Positions 45,277-53,837 of a stretch of 64,000 nucleotides of DNA are shown here, one piece after another (position 1 is the first letter of the stretch; each line of letters opens with the position of its first letter). The stretch covers positions 310,001-374,000 of the forward strand of contig CAVZCJ010000011.1 of NCBI GenBank assembly GCA_963773625.1. The letters run 5' to 3'. The notes below the pieces were generated by a model. It made no database searches. It was given only the letters and a program-made list of their open reading frames with translations, and was not told the DNA's origin. This DNA is from DATARH01 sp963773625 (lineage in GTDB: Bacteria; Pseudomonadota; Alphaproteobacteria; ATCC43930; CGMCC-115725). The translations under genes were made by a program, and so were the position numbers.

Positions 45277-46197
45277 CTACTCCGCCGCCGCGGCCTTGGC
45301 GTGCTTGCCCGTGGCGATGTCGTAATCGTCGATCATCAGCTGACAGATCGCGCCCGGCGTAAAGCGGTAATGGCCGATGGCGCCGTCGATCTCGCCGACC
45401 GGCGTGATCTCCGCCGCCGAACCGGTCAGGAACACCTCCTGCGCCTTGGCGAGCTCGTTCGGCATGATGGCGCGCTCAACCACGGTCAGGCCGCGCTTCT
45501 TGGCGAGGCCAATTACCGTCTGCCGGGTGATGCCGTTGAGGAAGCAGTCTGGCGTCGGTGTGTGTAGCTCGCCGTTGACGACAAGGAAGAGGTTCGCGCC
45601 GGTGCCCTCGGCAAGCTGGCCGCGCCAGTCGAGCATCAACGCGTCGTCATAGCCGGCGGCGTTGGCCTCGTGCTTGGCCATGGTGCAGATCATGTAAAGG
45701 CCGGACGCCTTCGAATGCACCGGCGCGGTATGCGCCGCCGGGCGCGACCATTTCGACTGCATCATGCGGATACCCTTGGCGCGCGCCTCGGGCGAGAAGT
45801 AGGAGGGCCAGTCCCAGGTCGCGATCGCCAGGTGGATCTTGCTGAGCTCGGCCGAAACGCCCATCTGCTCGGCGCCGCGCCAGGCGATTGGACGCACATA
45901 GCCGTCGACGGTCTTGTTGGCGGCGATCAGCTCATTCGTGGCCTTCGCCAGATCGTCCATGCTCGCGGGGATCTCAAAGCCGAGGATCTTCGCCGAATTG
46001 ATCAGTCGCGCGTTATGATCGTCTAGATGAAAGGCCTTGCCGTTGTAGACACGCTCGCCTTCGAACACGCAACTCGCATAATGGAGCCCATGCGTTAGGA
46101 CGTGCAGCTTGGCATCGCGCCAGGGGACAAGGCGGCCGTCATACCAGATGAAGCCGTCGCGATCATCGAAGGGGAGCAGATCACCAGCCATGGACAT
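45277..46197 (-). CDS. ilvE: Branched-chain amino acid aminotransferase
   Basis: Fold-type IV PLP enzyme for the last step of Leu, Ile and Val synthesis. 306 residues, start ATG 46197 behind GGGAGGAA; a second ATG is two codons in. GLHYASCVFEGERVYNGKAF, the PLP lysine region VHSKASGLYMICTMAKHEA, the cofactor loop LAEGTGANLFLVVNGEL and LNGITRQTVIGLA are conserved. It is divergent from the MarR gene across an 80-base region with TTATAA facing ilvE. Confidence 0.94.
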   Translation of the reverse strand: MSMAGDLLPFDDRDGFIWYDGRLVPWRDAKLHVLTHGLHYASCVFEGERVYNGKAFHLDDHNARLINSAKILGFEIPASMDDLAKATNELIAANKTVDGYVRPIAWRGAEQMGVSAELSKIHLAIATWDWPSYFSPEARAKGIRMMQSKWSRPAAHTAPVHSKASGLYMICTMAKHEANAAGYDDALMLDWRGQLAEGTGANLFLVVNGELHTPTPDCFLNGITRQTVIGLAKKRGLTVVERAIMPNELAKAQEVFLTGSAAEITPVGEIDGAIGHYRFTPGAICQLMIDDYDIATGKHAKAAAAE

Positions 46198-46268
46198 TTC
46201 CTCCCGCGCCGGGAATTTGCGAAACTTTATAACGCAGCGAACGCCGCGTTGTACCGATCCTTGCGAAA

Positions 46269-46289
46269 TATGTCAATATGACTGACATA
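46269..46289. promoter_or_regulatory. Palindromic operator overlapping the marR start codon
   Basis: TATGTCA and TGACATA form a perfect 7-bp inverted repeat with a 7-base centre. The centre itself holds part of a second dyad (GTCA, three bases, TGAC). The start ATG of the MarR gene is inside the site. This is the size and symmetry expected for a MarR-dimer operator, so autorepression is likely. Confidence 0.55.
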
Positions 46290-46790
46290 AAATTATCGGA
46301 AGCACCGCCCGCCGAACCGTCCTTTCTCAGCGACGAAGAGGTGAGGCAGGGGATCGAGCTGCTGTTCTTCGCCTATCGCGACTTCACCGCCGAGCCCGAC
46401 GCGATCCTAACCGAGTACGATTTCGGCCGCGCGCATCACCGGGTCGTCCATTTCGTCGGAAGGCGGCCGCAGATGACCGTCGGGGATCTGCTGCTGATCC
46501 TCAAGATCACCAAGCAGAGTCTCAACCGCGTGCTCGGCCAGCTGGTGCGTCAGGGCTTTATCGTCCAGCACCGCGGCGCGCACGACCGGCGGCAGCGTCT
46601 ACTGGAACTGACCGAGAAGGGCCGCGAGCTGGAACGCCAGCTTTCCGCGCCACAGCGTGCGCGGGTGGCGGCGGCTTACCGCAAGACCGGGGCGGGTGCT
46701 GTCGAAGGGTTTCGCAAGGTGCTGCTCAATATCATCGCCAGCCCCGACGACCGCCACCGCTTCGACCGAAAGCGCCCGCCCCGGCGCTGA
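46278..46790 (+). CDS. MarR family transcriptional regulator
   Basis: 170 residues. The winged helix-turn-helix lies in the middle (MTVGDLLLILKITKQSLNRV LGQLVRQGFI, with wing RGAHDRRQRLLELTEKGREL). An N-terminal dimerisation part carries FFAYRDFTAEPDAIL. It lies 27 bases before a response regulator gene and may be co-transcribed with it. The overlapping palindrome suggests self-control; the ligand is unknown. Confidence 0.9.
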   Translation: MTDIKLSEAPPAEPSFLSDEEVRQGIELLFFAYRDFTAEPDAILTEYDFGRAHHRVVHFVGRRPQMTVGDLLLILKITKQSLNRVLGQLVRQGFIVQHRGAHDRRQRLLELTEKGRELERQLSAPQRARVAAAYRKTGAGAVEGFRKVLLNIIASPDDRHRFDRKRPPRR

Positions 46791-46817
46791 CCCGCCATTT
46801 CTTGTATAATCACCGCG

Positions 46818-47522
46818 ATGAGCGACATCGAACCTCACCTCCTCGTCGTCGATGACGATGCGCGGCTGCGCGACCTGTTGCGTCGCTATTTGTCGGATAA
46901 CGGGTTTCGGGTGACCGGCGCCGCCGACGTGCCGGAAGCACGCGCGCATCTAGCGAGTTTCGCGTTCGACCTCATCGTCCTCGACGTGATGATGCCGGGA
47001 GAGAGCGGACTCGACCTAACTCGCGCACTGCGCAACGAGGCAAGCATCGGCGGGCCGGTGCCGGTGTTGCTGCTGACCGCGATGGCCGATCCCGAGGACC
47101 GAATCAACGGCCTGGAGCAAGGCGCCGACGATTTCCTCGCCAAGCCCTTCGAACCGCGCGAACTGGTGTTACGTATCCGCAACATCCTGCAGCGGCGACC
47201 CGCGCCCCCCGACGAGCTCGCGCCGGCGCCGGAAGTTCGCTTCGCCGGGTTGCGCTTCGACCTCGCGCGCGCAGAACTCTTCAGCGGCGCCAATCTGGTG
47301 CGCCTCACCGCGGCTGAAACCGCGCTGCTTATGAGCCTGGCGCAGCGTGCACCGGAACCGGTGTCGCGCGAGGAGCTGTCGCAATCGGCGCAGTTCAGCG
47401 GCAATGTACGCAATGTCGATGTGCAGATTACGCGCCTGCGACGCAAGGTCGAGCCGGATCCGCGGAACCCGCGCTTCCTGCAGACGGTACGCGGTACCGG
47501 TTACGCATTGCGGCCAGAGTGA
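46818..47522 (+). CDS. OmpR-family response regulator
   Basis: 234 residues. Receiver domain with acidic pocket VVDDDAR, the phospho-acceptor Asp56 in IVLDVMMPGESGLDL, and the Lys of LAKPFEPREL. The C-terminal winged-helix output domain has LTAAETALLMSLAQRAPEPV and VDVQITRLRRKVEPDPRNPR. It is paired with the histidine kinase that starts 11 bases after its stop; regulation of envelope functions is only inferred from the EnvZ/OmpR likeness. Confidence 0.95.
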   Translation: MSDIEPHLLVVDDDARLRDLLRRYLSDNGFRVTGAADVPEARAHLASFAFDLIVLDVMMPGESGLDLTRALRNEASIGGPVPVLLLTAMADPEDRINGLEQGADDFLAKPFEPRELVLRIRNILQRRPAPPDELAPAPEVRFAGLRFDLARAELFSGANLVRLTAAETALLMSLAQRAPEPVSREELSQSAQFSGNVRNVDVQITRLRRKVEPDPRNPRFLQTVRGTGYALRPE

Positions 47523-47532
47523 GCCAGCGACG

Positions 47533-48903
47533 ATGAGCGATTTGCCGGTCGATCTTCCCACGGTGTTGCCGGACAGCCGCGCCATCCGCCAGCGCAGCTG
47601 GATCAAGCGGATGCTGCCGACCACAATGTTCGGTCGTTCGCTGCTGTTGATCGTGACGCCGCTGATCATCGTGCAGCTGGTCTCGGCGTGGGCATTTTAT
47701 GCCCGGCACTGGGAGACGATGTCGAAGCGGCTATCGGCCGATGTCGCCGGCGATATCGCCGTGACGATCGCATCGATGAAATTCGTTTCCGGAGACACCG
47801 AGCTGACAAAGCTGCTGGAGCAGGCATCGCTCTCCACCGAGATCAGCTTCAGCTTGGACAAGAGCGCGAGCCTGCCGTCGCTGCCGCCGGGAGACGGCAG
47901 CGGGCCCGAGGAGCAGCTCCGCATCGCGGTAAGAAGCCGCCTCGGCGCGGCAAGCCAAACTGGGATGTTCGCCAATTCCAGCGATTTTCTTGTCCAGGCG
48001 CCAGTGCCAGGGGGTGTGCTTAACGCTGTGGTGTCGCGCAAGCGGCTCACCACCCCGACAACCTACATCTTTATCCTTTGGATGATCGGCTCATCGCTGG
48101 TTTTGCTGATCGTTGCGGCGATCTTCCTGCGCAACCAAGTGAAGTCGCTCCGGCGTCTCGCGGTGGCCGCCGAAGGGTTCGGCAAGGGACGGCCGGTCGC
48201 CTTCTCCAAGGTCGAGGGGGCGCTCGAAGTGCGCCAAGCGGCTGTCGCCTTTATCCAGATGCGCGACCGCATCCAACGCCAGATCCGCCAACGCACCGAG
48301 ATGCTGGCCGGCGTGTCGCACGATCTGCGCACGCCGCTGACCCGGATGAAACTCGAGCTCGAGCTGCTCGGCGACAATCCGATCGTCGGTGAATTGAAAT
48401 CGGATGTGATCGAGATGGAACGGCTGGTTCAGCTTTATCTCGATTTTGCCCGCGGCGAGGGTACCGAGACCCCGGTCGAGACCGACATCGCGCCGCTGAT
48501 CGAGGATCTTGCCGCCACCATGCGCCGCCAGGGCACCGAACTGTCTCTCAACCAGCTGGGTCAGTTGGTCGTACCGATCCGGCCGAATGCGCTGCGCCGC
48601 TGCCTCGGCAATCTGATCGCCAACGGCGCCCGGTACGGCACTCATGTCTGGCTGACCAGCCGCGCGGTCGATGACGGGGTCGACATCCTCGTCGACGACG
48701 ATGGGCCGGGCATCCCGCCCAGCGAGCGCGATCACGTGTTCCAACCGTTCATCCGGCTCGACTCGTCGCGCAACCCCTCGACCGGCGGAATCGGGCTGGG
48801 CCTGACCATTGCGCGCGACGTGGCGCGCAGCCATGGCGGCGACGTACAGCTGGAAACCTCGCCGCAAGGCGGCCTGCGGGCGCGCGTCCACCTGCCGAAA
48901 TAG
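47533..48903 (+). CDS. EnvZ-like sensor histidine kinase
   Basis: 456 residues. Chosen start ATG 47533; the frame is open upstream inside the regulator gene. Membrane helix at about 35-56, a periplasmic loop of about 120 residues, a second helix near 178-200 (IFILWMIGSSLVLLIVAAIF), HAMP, then His263 in AGVSHDLRTPLTRMKLELE. The ATP site has NLIANGARYG, DDDGPGIPPSERDHVFQPF and GGIGLGLTIARDVARSHGG. It forms a two-component pair with the preceding gene. Confidence 0.95.
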   Translation: MSDLPVDLPTVLPDSRAIRQRSWIKRMLPTTMFGRSLLLIVTPLIIVQLVSAWAFYARHWETMSKRLSADVAGDIAVTIASMKFVSGDTELTKLLEQASLSTEISFSLDKSASLPSLPPGDGSGPEEQLRIAVRSRLGAASQTGMFANSSDFLVQAPVPGGVLNAVVSRKRLTTPTTYIFILWMIGSSLVLLIVAAIFLRNQVKSLRRLAVAAEGFGKGRPVAFSKVEGALEVRQAAVAFIQMRDRIQRQIRQRTEMLAGVSHDLRTPLTRMKLELELLGDNPIVGELKSDVIEMERLVQLYLDFARGEGTETPVETDIAPLIEDLAATMRRQGTELSLNQLGQLVVPIRPNALRRCLGNLIANGARYGTHVWLTSRAVDDGVDILVDDDGPGIPPSERDHVFQPFIRLDSSRNPSTGGIGLGLTIARDVARSHGGDVQLETSPQGGLRARVHLPK

Positions 48904-48908
48904 ATTGG

Positions 48909-49244
48909 CTAGAACAGCCGGCCGCCGTTCGACACCGGTTTGTCCGGCGCGATGAGAACAACCGCGCCATCAGGATCGGGAAAACCAAGCACCAACACCT
49001 CGGACATGAACGGCCCGATCTGCCGCGACGCGAAGTTGACCACAGCGGCCACTTGGCGGCCGATCAGCGCTTCGCGGCGATAGTGAACCGTGAGCTGCGC
49101 CGAGGACCGCTTCACCCCGATCTCGGGGCCGAAATCAATGGTCAGCTTGTAGGCCGGTTTGCGCGCTTCGGGGAAATCCTCGGCGCCGACGATCGTGCCA
49201 ACGCGGATATCGACCTGGGCGAAGGCCTCGTAAGGAATCGTCAT
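48909..49244 (-). CDS. csaA: CsaA-type tRNA-binding protein
   Basis: 111 residues, a single OB-fold tRNA-binding domain. FAQVDIRVGTIVGAEDFPEA, KLTIDFGPEIGVKRSSAQLT and VVNFASRQIGPFMSEVLVLG are the family motifs. The protein usually dimerises and binds tRNA; a chaperone role in secretion was reported in Bacillus. It is convergent with the kinase gene, six bases apart. Confidence 0.93.
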   Translation of the reverse strand: MTIPYEAFAQVDIRVGTIVGAEDFPEARKPAYKLTIDFGPEIGVKRSSAQLTVHYRREALIGRQVAAVVNFASRQIGPFMSEVLVLGFPDPDGAVVLIAPDKPVSNGGRLF

Positions 49245-49334
49245 GACCCCAGCTTACCACTGCGCCAGCAAAAACGGCCGTTGCCGAACCCGGCTACGGC
49301 CGTTCCTAACTTGGAACCGATAGTTGTCAGGGGT

Positions 49335-49766
49335 TCAGGCGGCGGCCTTGCAGGCGAACGCCTTCAACTCGTCAATGCCTTCTGTGGTGCGCTTTTGCAG
49401 CACCTCGGCCGCCTCGGTGCCGGTCTTGGTCGCCATCATGGCGATTTCACGGCCATGGCTGAGGCCCTTGTCGATCATCTTCTTGGTGTATTCGGTCTGC
49501 TTGGCGAAACGGTCCTCGGTCGAGGCCGGTTGCGTCATCTCGCGCACCAGCGTCGAGAGATCGTCGAAGGTCTGCTGGGTCATCTCGATCTGGCGCTTGA
49601 CCACGGCGTGGGCGCCCTCGACCGCGAGCTGATTGGCCTGGCTCAACGCCTCGATGTTGCGCCGCTGCGCCGCCCATACCGCCTCGACATCGAAGGGCTT
49701 CAGCCTGAACTCGGTGAACATCTTGGTGACGTCGAAATCGAAAAAGCTGTTGCGGGCTTCTGACAT
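49335..49766 (-). CDS. Phasin family protein
   Basis: 143 residues. The start chosen is ATG 49766 (MSEARNSFFDFDVTKMFTEF), because the longer frame reads through the promoter and operator. Helical, amphipathic, coiled-coil prone (VEAVWAAQRRNIEALSQANQ, LSTLVREMTQPASTEDRFAK). This matches phasins that coat polyhydroxybutyrate granules, with an Ala-rich end FACKAAA. A dyad operator sits just upstream, as for PhaR-controlled phasin genes. Confidence 0.9.
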   Translation of the reverse strand: MSEARNSFFDFDVTKMFTEFRLKPFDVEAVWAAQRRNIEALSQANQLAVEGAHAVVKRQIEMTQQTFDDLSTLVREMTQPASTEDRFAKQTEYTKKMIDKGLSHGREIAMMATKTGTEAAEVLQKRTTEGIDELKAFACKAAA

Positions 49767-49795
49767 GGCAGGCTTCCGATTGCGGGAGGTTAATT

Positions 49796-49844
49796 TTGTG
49801 CGGTGCACAATGCGGTATATGGCTGTTGCCTGTTTTCTCGTCAA
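49796..49844 (-). promoter_or_regulatory. Phasin promoter with TTGTGC-N3-GCACAA operator
   Basis: A perfect dyad TTGTGC-GGT-GCACAA lies at 49796-49810. Upstream on the minus strand are TATACC (49819-49814) and TTGACG (49844-49839), with a wide 19-base spacing. The dyad sits just past the -10, where a repressor would block the start. TGC-rich dyads are the known targets of PhaR, the granule-sensing repressor of phasin genes in alphaproteobacteria; assignment to PhaR is inference. Confidence 0.55.
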
Positions 49845-49901
49845 GAGGCTTTTGCAACGCAACAAAGTGCGATCGGCGCTTTGGGCAACCGAACCGACAG
49901 C

Positions 49902-50540
49902 TTAGGCGGCGGCCTCGCCACGTCCGCCGGCTGCCCGGCGGGGAACCAGAAATCGCTCGATCGCCCGCAGCCGGCGATCGAGCACAGCCATCGTGGGCGC
50001 GAGGTCGGGCGACTCATCGCGCGCCCAGGTTTGCGATGCAAAAAGATAAGCAGCCGCTACGAGCTTGACCGCAAGCACACCGCCGATCCCGTCGCAAGAG
50101 ATGCCGGCCGTCTCGAGGGTCACGCGCATCGAACACATCAGCGCCGTGCCCGCGGCAAGCGCACTCAGCGGATCGAATGGAAGGTCGCGACGCAGCGCCA
50201 TCAGCGGCCCGCGATAGGGCTGGAGTGCGTCGAAACGCCGCATCAGAAGGTCGAACACTCGATCACGCGGCCGCTCGCCGATTTCGACCTCGGCCGGCAC
50301 CCCCAGCGCGGCTTCGTCGATCCGCCGGAGGAAGCCGCACAGTATCGCGGCGCGAGACGAGAAGACGCGGTAGACCTGCAAAACCGTCAGCCCCGTCTCT
50401 TCCGCGATCGCGGCCAAGGACATGCTCCGCCAGCCGCGCGTCGCGATCAGCCCCATCGCCGCGTCGACGATCCGGTCGGCGTCATTGGCCGCCCGTGTGG
50501 CGCGGGCACCGGGTCTAGAGCGTCTGCGCCCCTGGGCCAT
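49902..50540 (-). CDS. TetR family transcriptional regulator
   Basis: 212 residues. N-terminal helix-turn-helix in ADRIVDAAMGLIATRGWRSM and SLAAIAEETGLTVLQVYRVF. The C-terminal ligand domain is of a common alphaproteobacterial type. Arg-rich N-terminus. Its start overlaps the proC stop (TGATG), so both are expressed together; it lies upstream of and co-directional with the phasin gene. The ligand and targets are unknown. Confidence 0.9.
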   Translation of the reverse strand: MAQGRRRSRPGARATRAANDADRIVDAAMGLIATRGWRSMSLAAIAEETGLTVLQVYRVFSSRAAILCGFLRRIDEAALGVPAEVEIGERPRDRVFDLLMRRFDALQPYRGPLMALRRDLPFDPLSALAAGTALMCSMRVTLETAGISCDGIGGVLAVKLVAAAYLFASQTWARDESPDLAPTMAVLDRRLRAIERFLVPRRAAGGRGEAAA

Positions 50541-51349
50541 CAGCTCGCCAACTCGCGCGAGCGGCGGGTCGCGGCGGCAACCGCCTGATCCATCAAGTCG
50601 GCGAGGCCTTTGTCAGCCATCAATACGTCGAGCGCGGCGCGCGTGGTGCCGCCCGGGCTGGTCACGTTCTCGCGCAATTTGCCAGGGCTTTCGGACGAGG
50701 CTCGCGCCAATTCACCCGAGCCGGCCACGGTCGCTTTGGCGAGCTTGAGCGCGAGATCGGCCGGCAGTCCCGCCTTCTCGCCGGCCGCCGCCAGGGTCTC
50801 GATCAATAGAAAGACATAGGCAGGGCCACTGCCCGAAACCGCCGTCACCGCATCCATCAGAGCCTCATCGGCAATCCAGGTGCTTTCACCGATCGCCGCG
50901 AGCAGCCCCTCGCAAAGCTGGCGCTGCGGCGCGCTGACTAGCGGGCTCGCGCAGGCGACGCTGATGGCGCGCCCGATCGCCGCCGGGGTGTTTGGCATTA
51001 CCCGCACGATCGCGGCATCGCCCAGATGCCGCGCGAGGCCGGCGATGGTCTTGCCGGCGGCGATCGACATGAAGACGGTGCCGGGCCGGACAAAGCGGCG
51101 ATAGGCCGGCACAACCTCGTCGAATACTTGCGGCTTGACGGCGAAGACCACCGCGTCCGCCGCGAGATCGCCGCCGAGCTGATCGGGCGAACGGTGCACA
51201 CCGACCCTCGGCGAAGCGGCAAGCACCGCCGGCGCGCCGGTAGGTTCGACGACCTCGAAGCGCTGGGCCGCCGCGCTCGCGAGCCAGCCGCGCAGCATGG
51301 CCGAGCCCATCTGGCCGCAACCGACGAGGACAACCATACCGGCGTTCAT
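50540..51349 (-). CDS. proC: Pyrroline-5-carboxylate reductase
   Basis: Last step of proline synthesis. 269 residues. NAD(P)-binding MVVLVGCGQMGSAMLRGWLA, VMPNTPAAIGRAISVACASP, and the family signature SGSGPAYVFLLIETLAAAGE and VTSPGGTTRAALDVL are intact. It lies 17 bases after the YbjN gene. Confidence 0.95.
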   Translation of the reverse strand: MNAGMVVLVGCGQMGSAMLRGWLASAAAQRFEVVEPTGAPAVLAASPRVGVHRSPDQLGGDLAADAVVFAVKPQVFDEVVPAYRRFVRPGTVFMSIAAGKTIAGLARHLGDAAIVRVMPNTPAAIGRAISVACASPLVSAPQRQLCEGLLAAIGESTWIADEALMDAVTAVSGSGPAYVFLLIETLAAAGEKAGLPADLALKLAKATVAGSGELARASSESPGKLRENVTSPGGTTRAALDVLMADKGLADLMDQAVAAATRRSRELAS

Positions 51350-51366
51350 GGGGGGACTTTCCGAGG

Positions 51367-51873
51367 TTAGGCTTCGCCGATCGGGTCGATCATCGCCGCG
51401 GCCATTGCCTCGTCAGCGGGTTTCCCTCCCCAGACCACGAGCTGGAACGCGGGATAGAACCGCTCGCACTCCGAGACAGCGATATCGACGAGATCTTCGA
51501 CCTGCTCGCTGCCGACGCCAGCCATCCCGCGCATCAGCACGGCGTAGCGAAATGACGGCGAGTTGTCGCCGGCGGCAAGGTCGAAATGGCCGAGCCAGAG
51601 CCGCTCGTTGGCGAGCGCGAGCAGCTCGTAAAGCACACCGCGCCGGCGCTTTGGCACCTTCAGGTCAAAGCCGCATGAGAAGTGCAGCGCGGCGAGCTCT
51701 TCCTGCCACAAGAAATAGAGGCGGTAGTCGCACCAGCGCCCGGGAATCTCGACAATCAGCTCGTCTTCCCCGGCGCGGTCGTGCGCCCAGTCATTGGCGA
51801 TGACGATCTCTTCGACCAGGTCGATCGGATTGCCGGCGTGCGGCCGATTTGCTTCGTAGGAAAGAGAGGTCAT
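51367..51873 (-). CDS. YbjN domain-containing protein
   Basis: 168 residues from ATG 51873 (MTSLSYEANRPHAGNPIDLV). The YbjN fold resembles type III secretion chaperones. Conserved LYFLWQEELAALHFSCGFDL and ELLALANERLWLGHFDL are present. It is usually found upstream of proC in alphaproteobacteria, as here. Exact function unknown; the E. coli relative affects stress and motility phenotypes. Confidence 0.85.
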   Translation of the reverse strand: MTSLSYEANRPHAGNPIDLVEEIVIANDWAHDRAGEDELIVEIPGRWCDYRLYFLWQEELAALHFSCGFDLKVPKRRRGVLYELLALANERLWLGHFDLAAGDNSPSFRYAVLMRGMAGVGSEQVEDLVDIAVSECERFYPAFQLVVWGGKPADEAMAAAMIDPIGEA

Positions 51874-52059
51874 CGCGCCCTCCTCGGGCCGACCGCGCCG
51901 CAACTGGCGCAGCAGCCCCTTTTAACAACTTTGCGCGGGCGACAATCGAGAAATTTGCGTGATTGCCCTGGATCGCACCCACCACTTGGCTACGCTGCCA
52001 AAGCCGGGTGACAGTTGCAAGACTACATGTAGCGTTATTTTACGAACCGCCCCCATAAT

Positions 52060-52353
52060 TTAGGGGATAACTCGCTTTTTTTGCTCGCGGCGGCGAGGCG
52101 CGGCATTTCTGCCGAGTGCCGCTTCGAGTTCAGCGACGCGGCGCAGCAAATCTTCCTGTTCGGTGCGCGCCTTCGACGCCATCGCCTTGACCGCCTCGAA
52201 CTCCTCGCGGCTGACCAGATCCATGCCGGCGAGGATGCGTTCCAACTGGCCGCGCAACCGCGCCTCGATCTCCTCGCGCACCCCTGACAGCGCGCTCGCC
52301 GCGCCGCCGGCGACGCGCGCCATATCGTCGAAGAAGCGGTTCTGGCTCTGCAC
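52060..52353 (-). CDS. ubiK: Ubiquinone biosynthesis accessory factor UbiK
   Basis: 97 residues if the GTG at 52353 is the start (VQSQNRFFDDMARVAGGAAS), which matches the family N-terminus; an upstream frame exists but is Arg-rich noise. Membrane-binding amphipathic part, then a coiled coil (SREEFEAVKAMASKARTEQE). UbiK supports aerobic ubiquinone synthesis with UbiJ and forms trimers. A short basic tail ends the protein. The 186 bases between it and the YbjN gene hold nothing else I recognise. Confidence 0.85.
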   Translation of the reverse strand: MQSQNRFFDDMARVAGGAASALSGVREEIEARLRGQLERILAGMDLVSREEFEAVKAMASKARTEQEDLLRRVAELEAALGRNAAPRRREQKKRVIP

Positions 52354-52363
52354 AGGGCCGCCC

Positions 52364-53533
52364 CTACTCCGCCGCTTCCTTCTTGCCCTGGCGGGCCTCG
52401 TGCCGGTCGATCGCCTTCTGGATCGCCGCGGCGGCCTGGCCGCCAAACTCGACATGGCGGTTAGCGGCGTAGTCGTAGCTGCCCTGGAGCAGATCGCGGC
52501 TCTGCTGAAACTTGGGATGGACGAAGCGCGCCATCAACTCGTAATGCCGCTTGGTCGCCTCCCAATCGGCCCAGTTCTGCGCCAGCTCGCAGAGGACGCC
52601 GAACCCGCCCGAGCCCTTCATCAGCCGCTCGACATAGGCGACCGCGTCGTCGGGCGTGCCGATGCAGGCGGTGCCGGTCTCGATCAGCCAATCGGTCGCG
52701 TTCTCGACATCGCCCGGGATGATCGGGAAGGTGGCGACGTCGCGGAAATACTGAGCGAAGGACTCGACCCCGAACTGGACGTTCTTGCGCGCCTGCTCGC
52801 GCGTCTCGGCGATATGGAAAAAGCCAACGACGCGCCAATCTTTGCGGTTCGGCGTGTGCCCGTTGGCGCGCGCGGTCTCCTCGTAGAGGCCCCAATTGGC
52901 GGTGTGCCGCTCCATCGCCATCGGGCTGGTGCCGCCGATCGACAGCATGCCGACGCCGTATTTGCCGGCCAGCACCGACCCCGACGGCGAGCGCGCGGCG
53001 GCGACCGCCAACTCCATCGTCGGCCGCGTGTAAGGCCGCAGCTGCAGCTGCGCGTCGGTAAGGTTGAACCAGTCGGTCTTCTCGTTGACGAGCTCGCCGT
53101 TCAGCAGCCGCACGATGACGTCGAACGATTCCTCCATCATCTGGCGCTGGTCGCCGGGATCGATGCCGATCTTCAGCGCGTCGTGCACCAGCGCGCCCGG
53201 GCCGACGCCGAACATCGCGCGGCCGCGGGTCATGTGGTCGAGCTGAACCATGCGGTCGGCCAGTATGAACGGGTTGTGATAGGGCAGCGACACCACCCCG
53301 GTACCCAGCCGGATGTGCCGGGTGCGCTGCGCCGCGGCGGCGATGAACATCTCCGGGCAGGCGATCAACTCGAATCCGCCGGAATGGTGCTCGCCGATCC
53401 AGGCCTCGTGATAGTTGAGCCGGTCGAGATGCTCGAGCAGCTCGAGATCCCGCTCCATCGACAGGGTCGGGTTCTCGTCGTGGTTATGGAACGGCGCCAT
53501 AAAGATGCCGCTGCGCAAATAAGGCTCGGTCAT
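52364..53533 (-). CDS. LLM-class flavin-dependent oxidoreductase
   Basis: Luciferase-like TIM-barrel enzyme using reduced FMN. The start chosen is ATG 53533 (MTEPYLRSGIFMAPFHNHDE), 389 residues. WIGEHHSGGFELIACPEMFI, RIRLGTGVVSLPYHNPFILA-like core (reads HIRLGTGVVSLPYHNPFI) and RAMFGVGPGALVHDALKIGI are typical. It resembles limonene- and alkane-type LLM monooxygenases; the substrate is unknown. No flavin reductase is adjacent. Confidence 0.88.
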   Translation of the reverse strand: MTEPYLRSGIFMAPFHNHDENPTLSMERDLELLEHLDRLNYHEAWIGEHHSGGFELIACPEMFIAAAAQRTRHIRLGTGVVSLPYHNPFILADRMVQLDHMTRGRAMFGVGPGALVHDALKIGIDPGDQRQMMEESFDVIVRLLNGELVNEKTDWFNLTDAQLQLRPYTRPTMELAVAAARSPSGSVLAGKYGVGMLSIGGTSPMAMERHTANWGLYEETARANGHTPNRKDWRVVGFFHIAETREQARKNVQFGVESFAQYFRDVATFPIIPGDVENATDWLIETGTACIGTPDDAVAYVERLMKGSGGFGVLCELAQNWADWEATKRHYELMARFVHPKFQQSRDLLQGSYDYAANRHVEFGGQAAAAIQKAIDRHEARQGKKEAAE

Positions 53534-53661
53534 GCCCGGATCCTCTGAGGATGTGTCCTCTGGCCGCAATCGTCGGCCATGCTGCCCGGTTCCGGCAAGC
53601 GAATTCCCGGCAAGGGCGTCATGCGCATCGCCCGAGGCCTGCTTGTTATCTGCCTCTTTAT

Positions 53662-53714
53662 CAGGAGGTCACCTCCTGTTCCGCCTCCTGTTACCTGTGA
53701 ATAACAGATGGCGG
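53662..53714. repeat. Two consecutive inverted repeats
   Basis: First: CAGGAGGT, one base, ACCTCCTG (53662-53678), perfect. Second: 53681-53693 pairs with 53702-53714 (11 of 13 positions) around an 8-base loop. They lie between the flavin oxidoreductase start and the broken membrane gene. No T run follows, so terminator or regulatory roles are both open; nothing else is visible in 53534-53837. Confidence 0.5.
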
Positions 53715-53837
53715 CTCGGCGGCATCAGGCGGCGCCTTGGCAACCGCTCCGGACGACGCAACCAGTGATCCTCGCTGCATAGACCCAGATTGCGGCAATT
53801 TTGATGTCGATGACGCTCGCCGACGCGGCTGCGCGCT

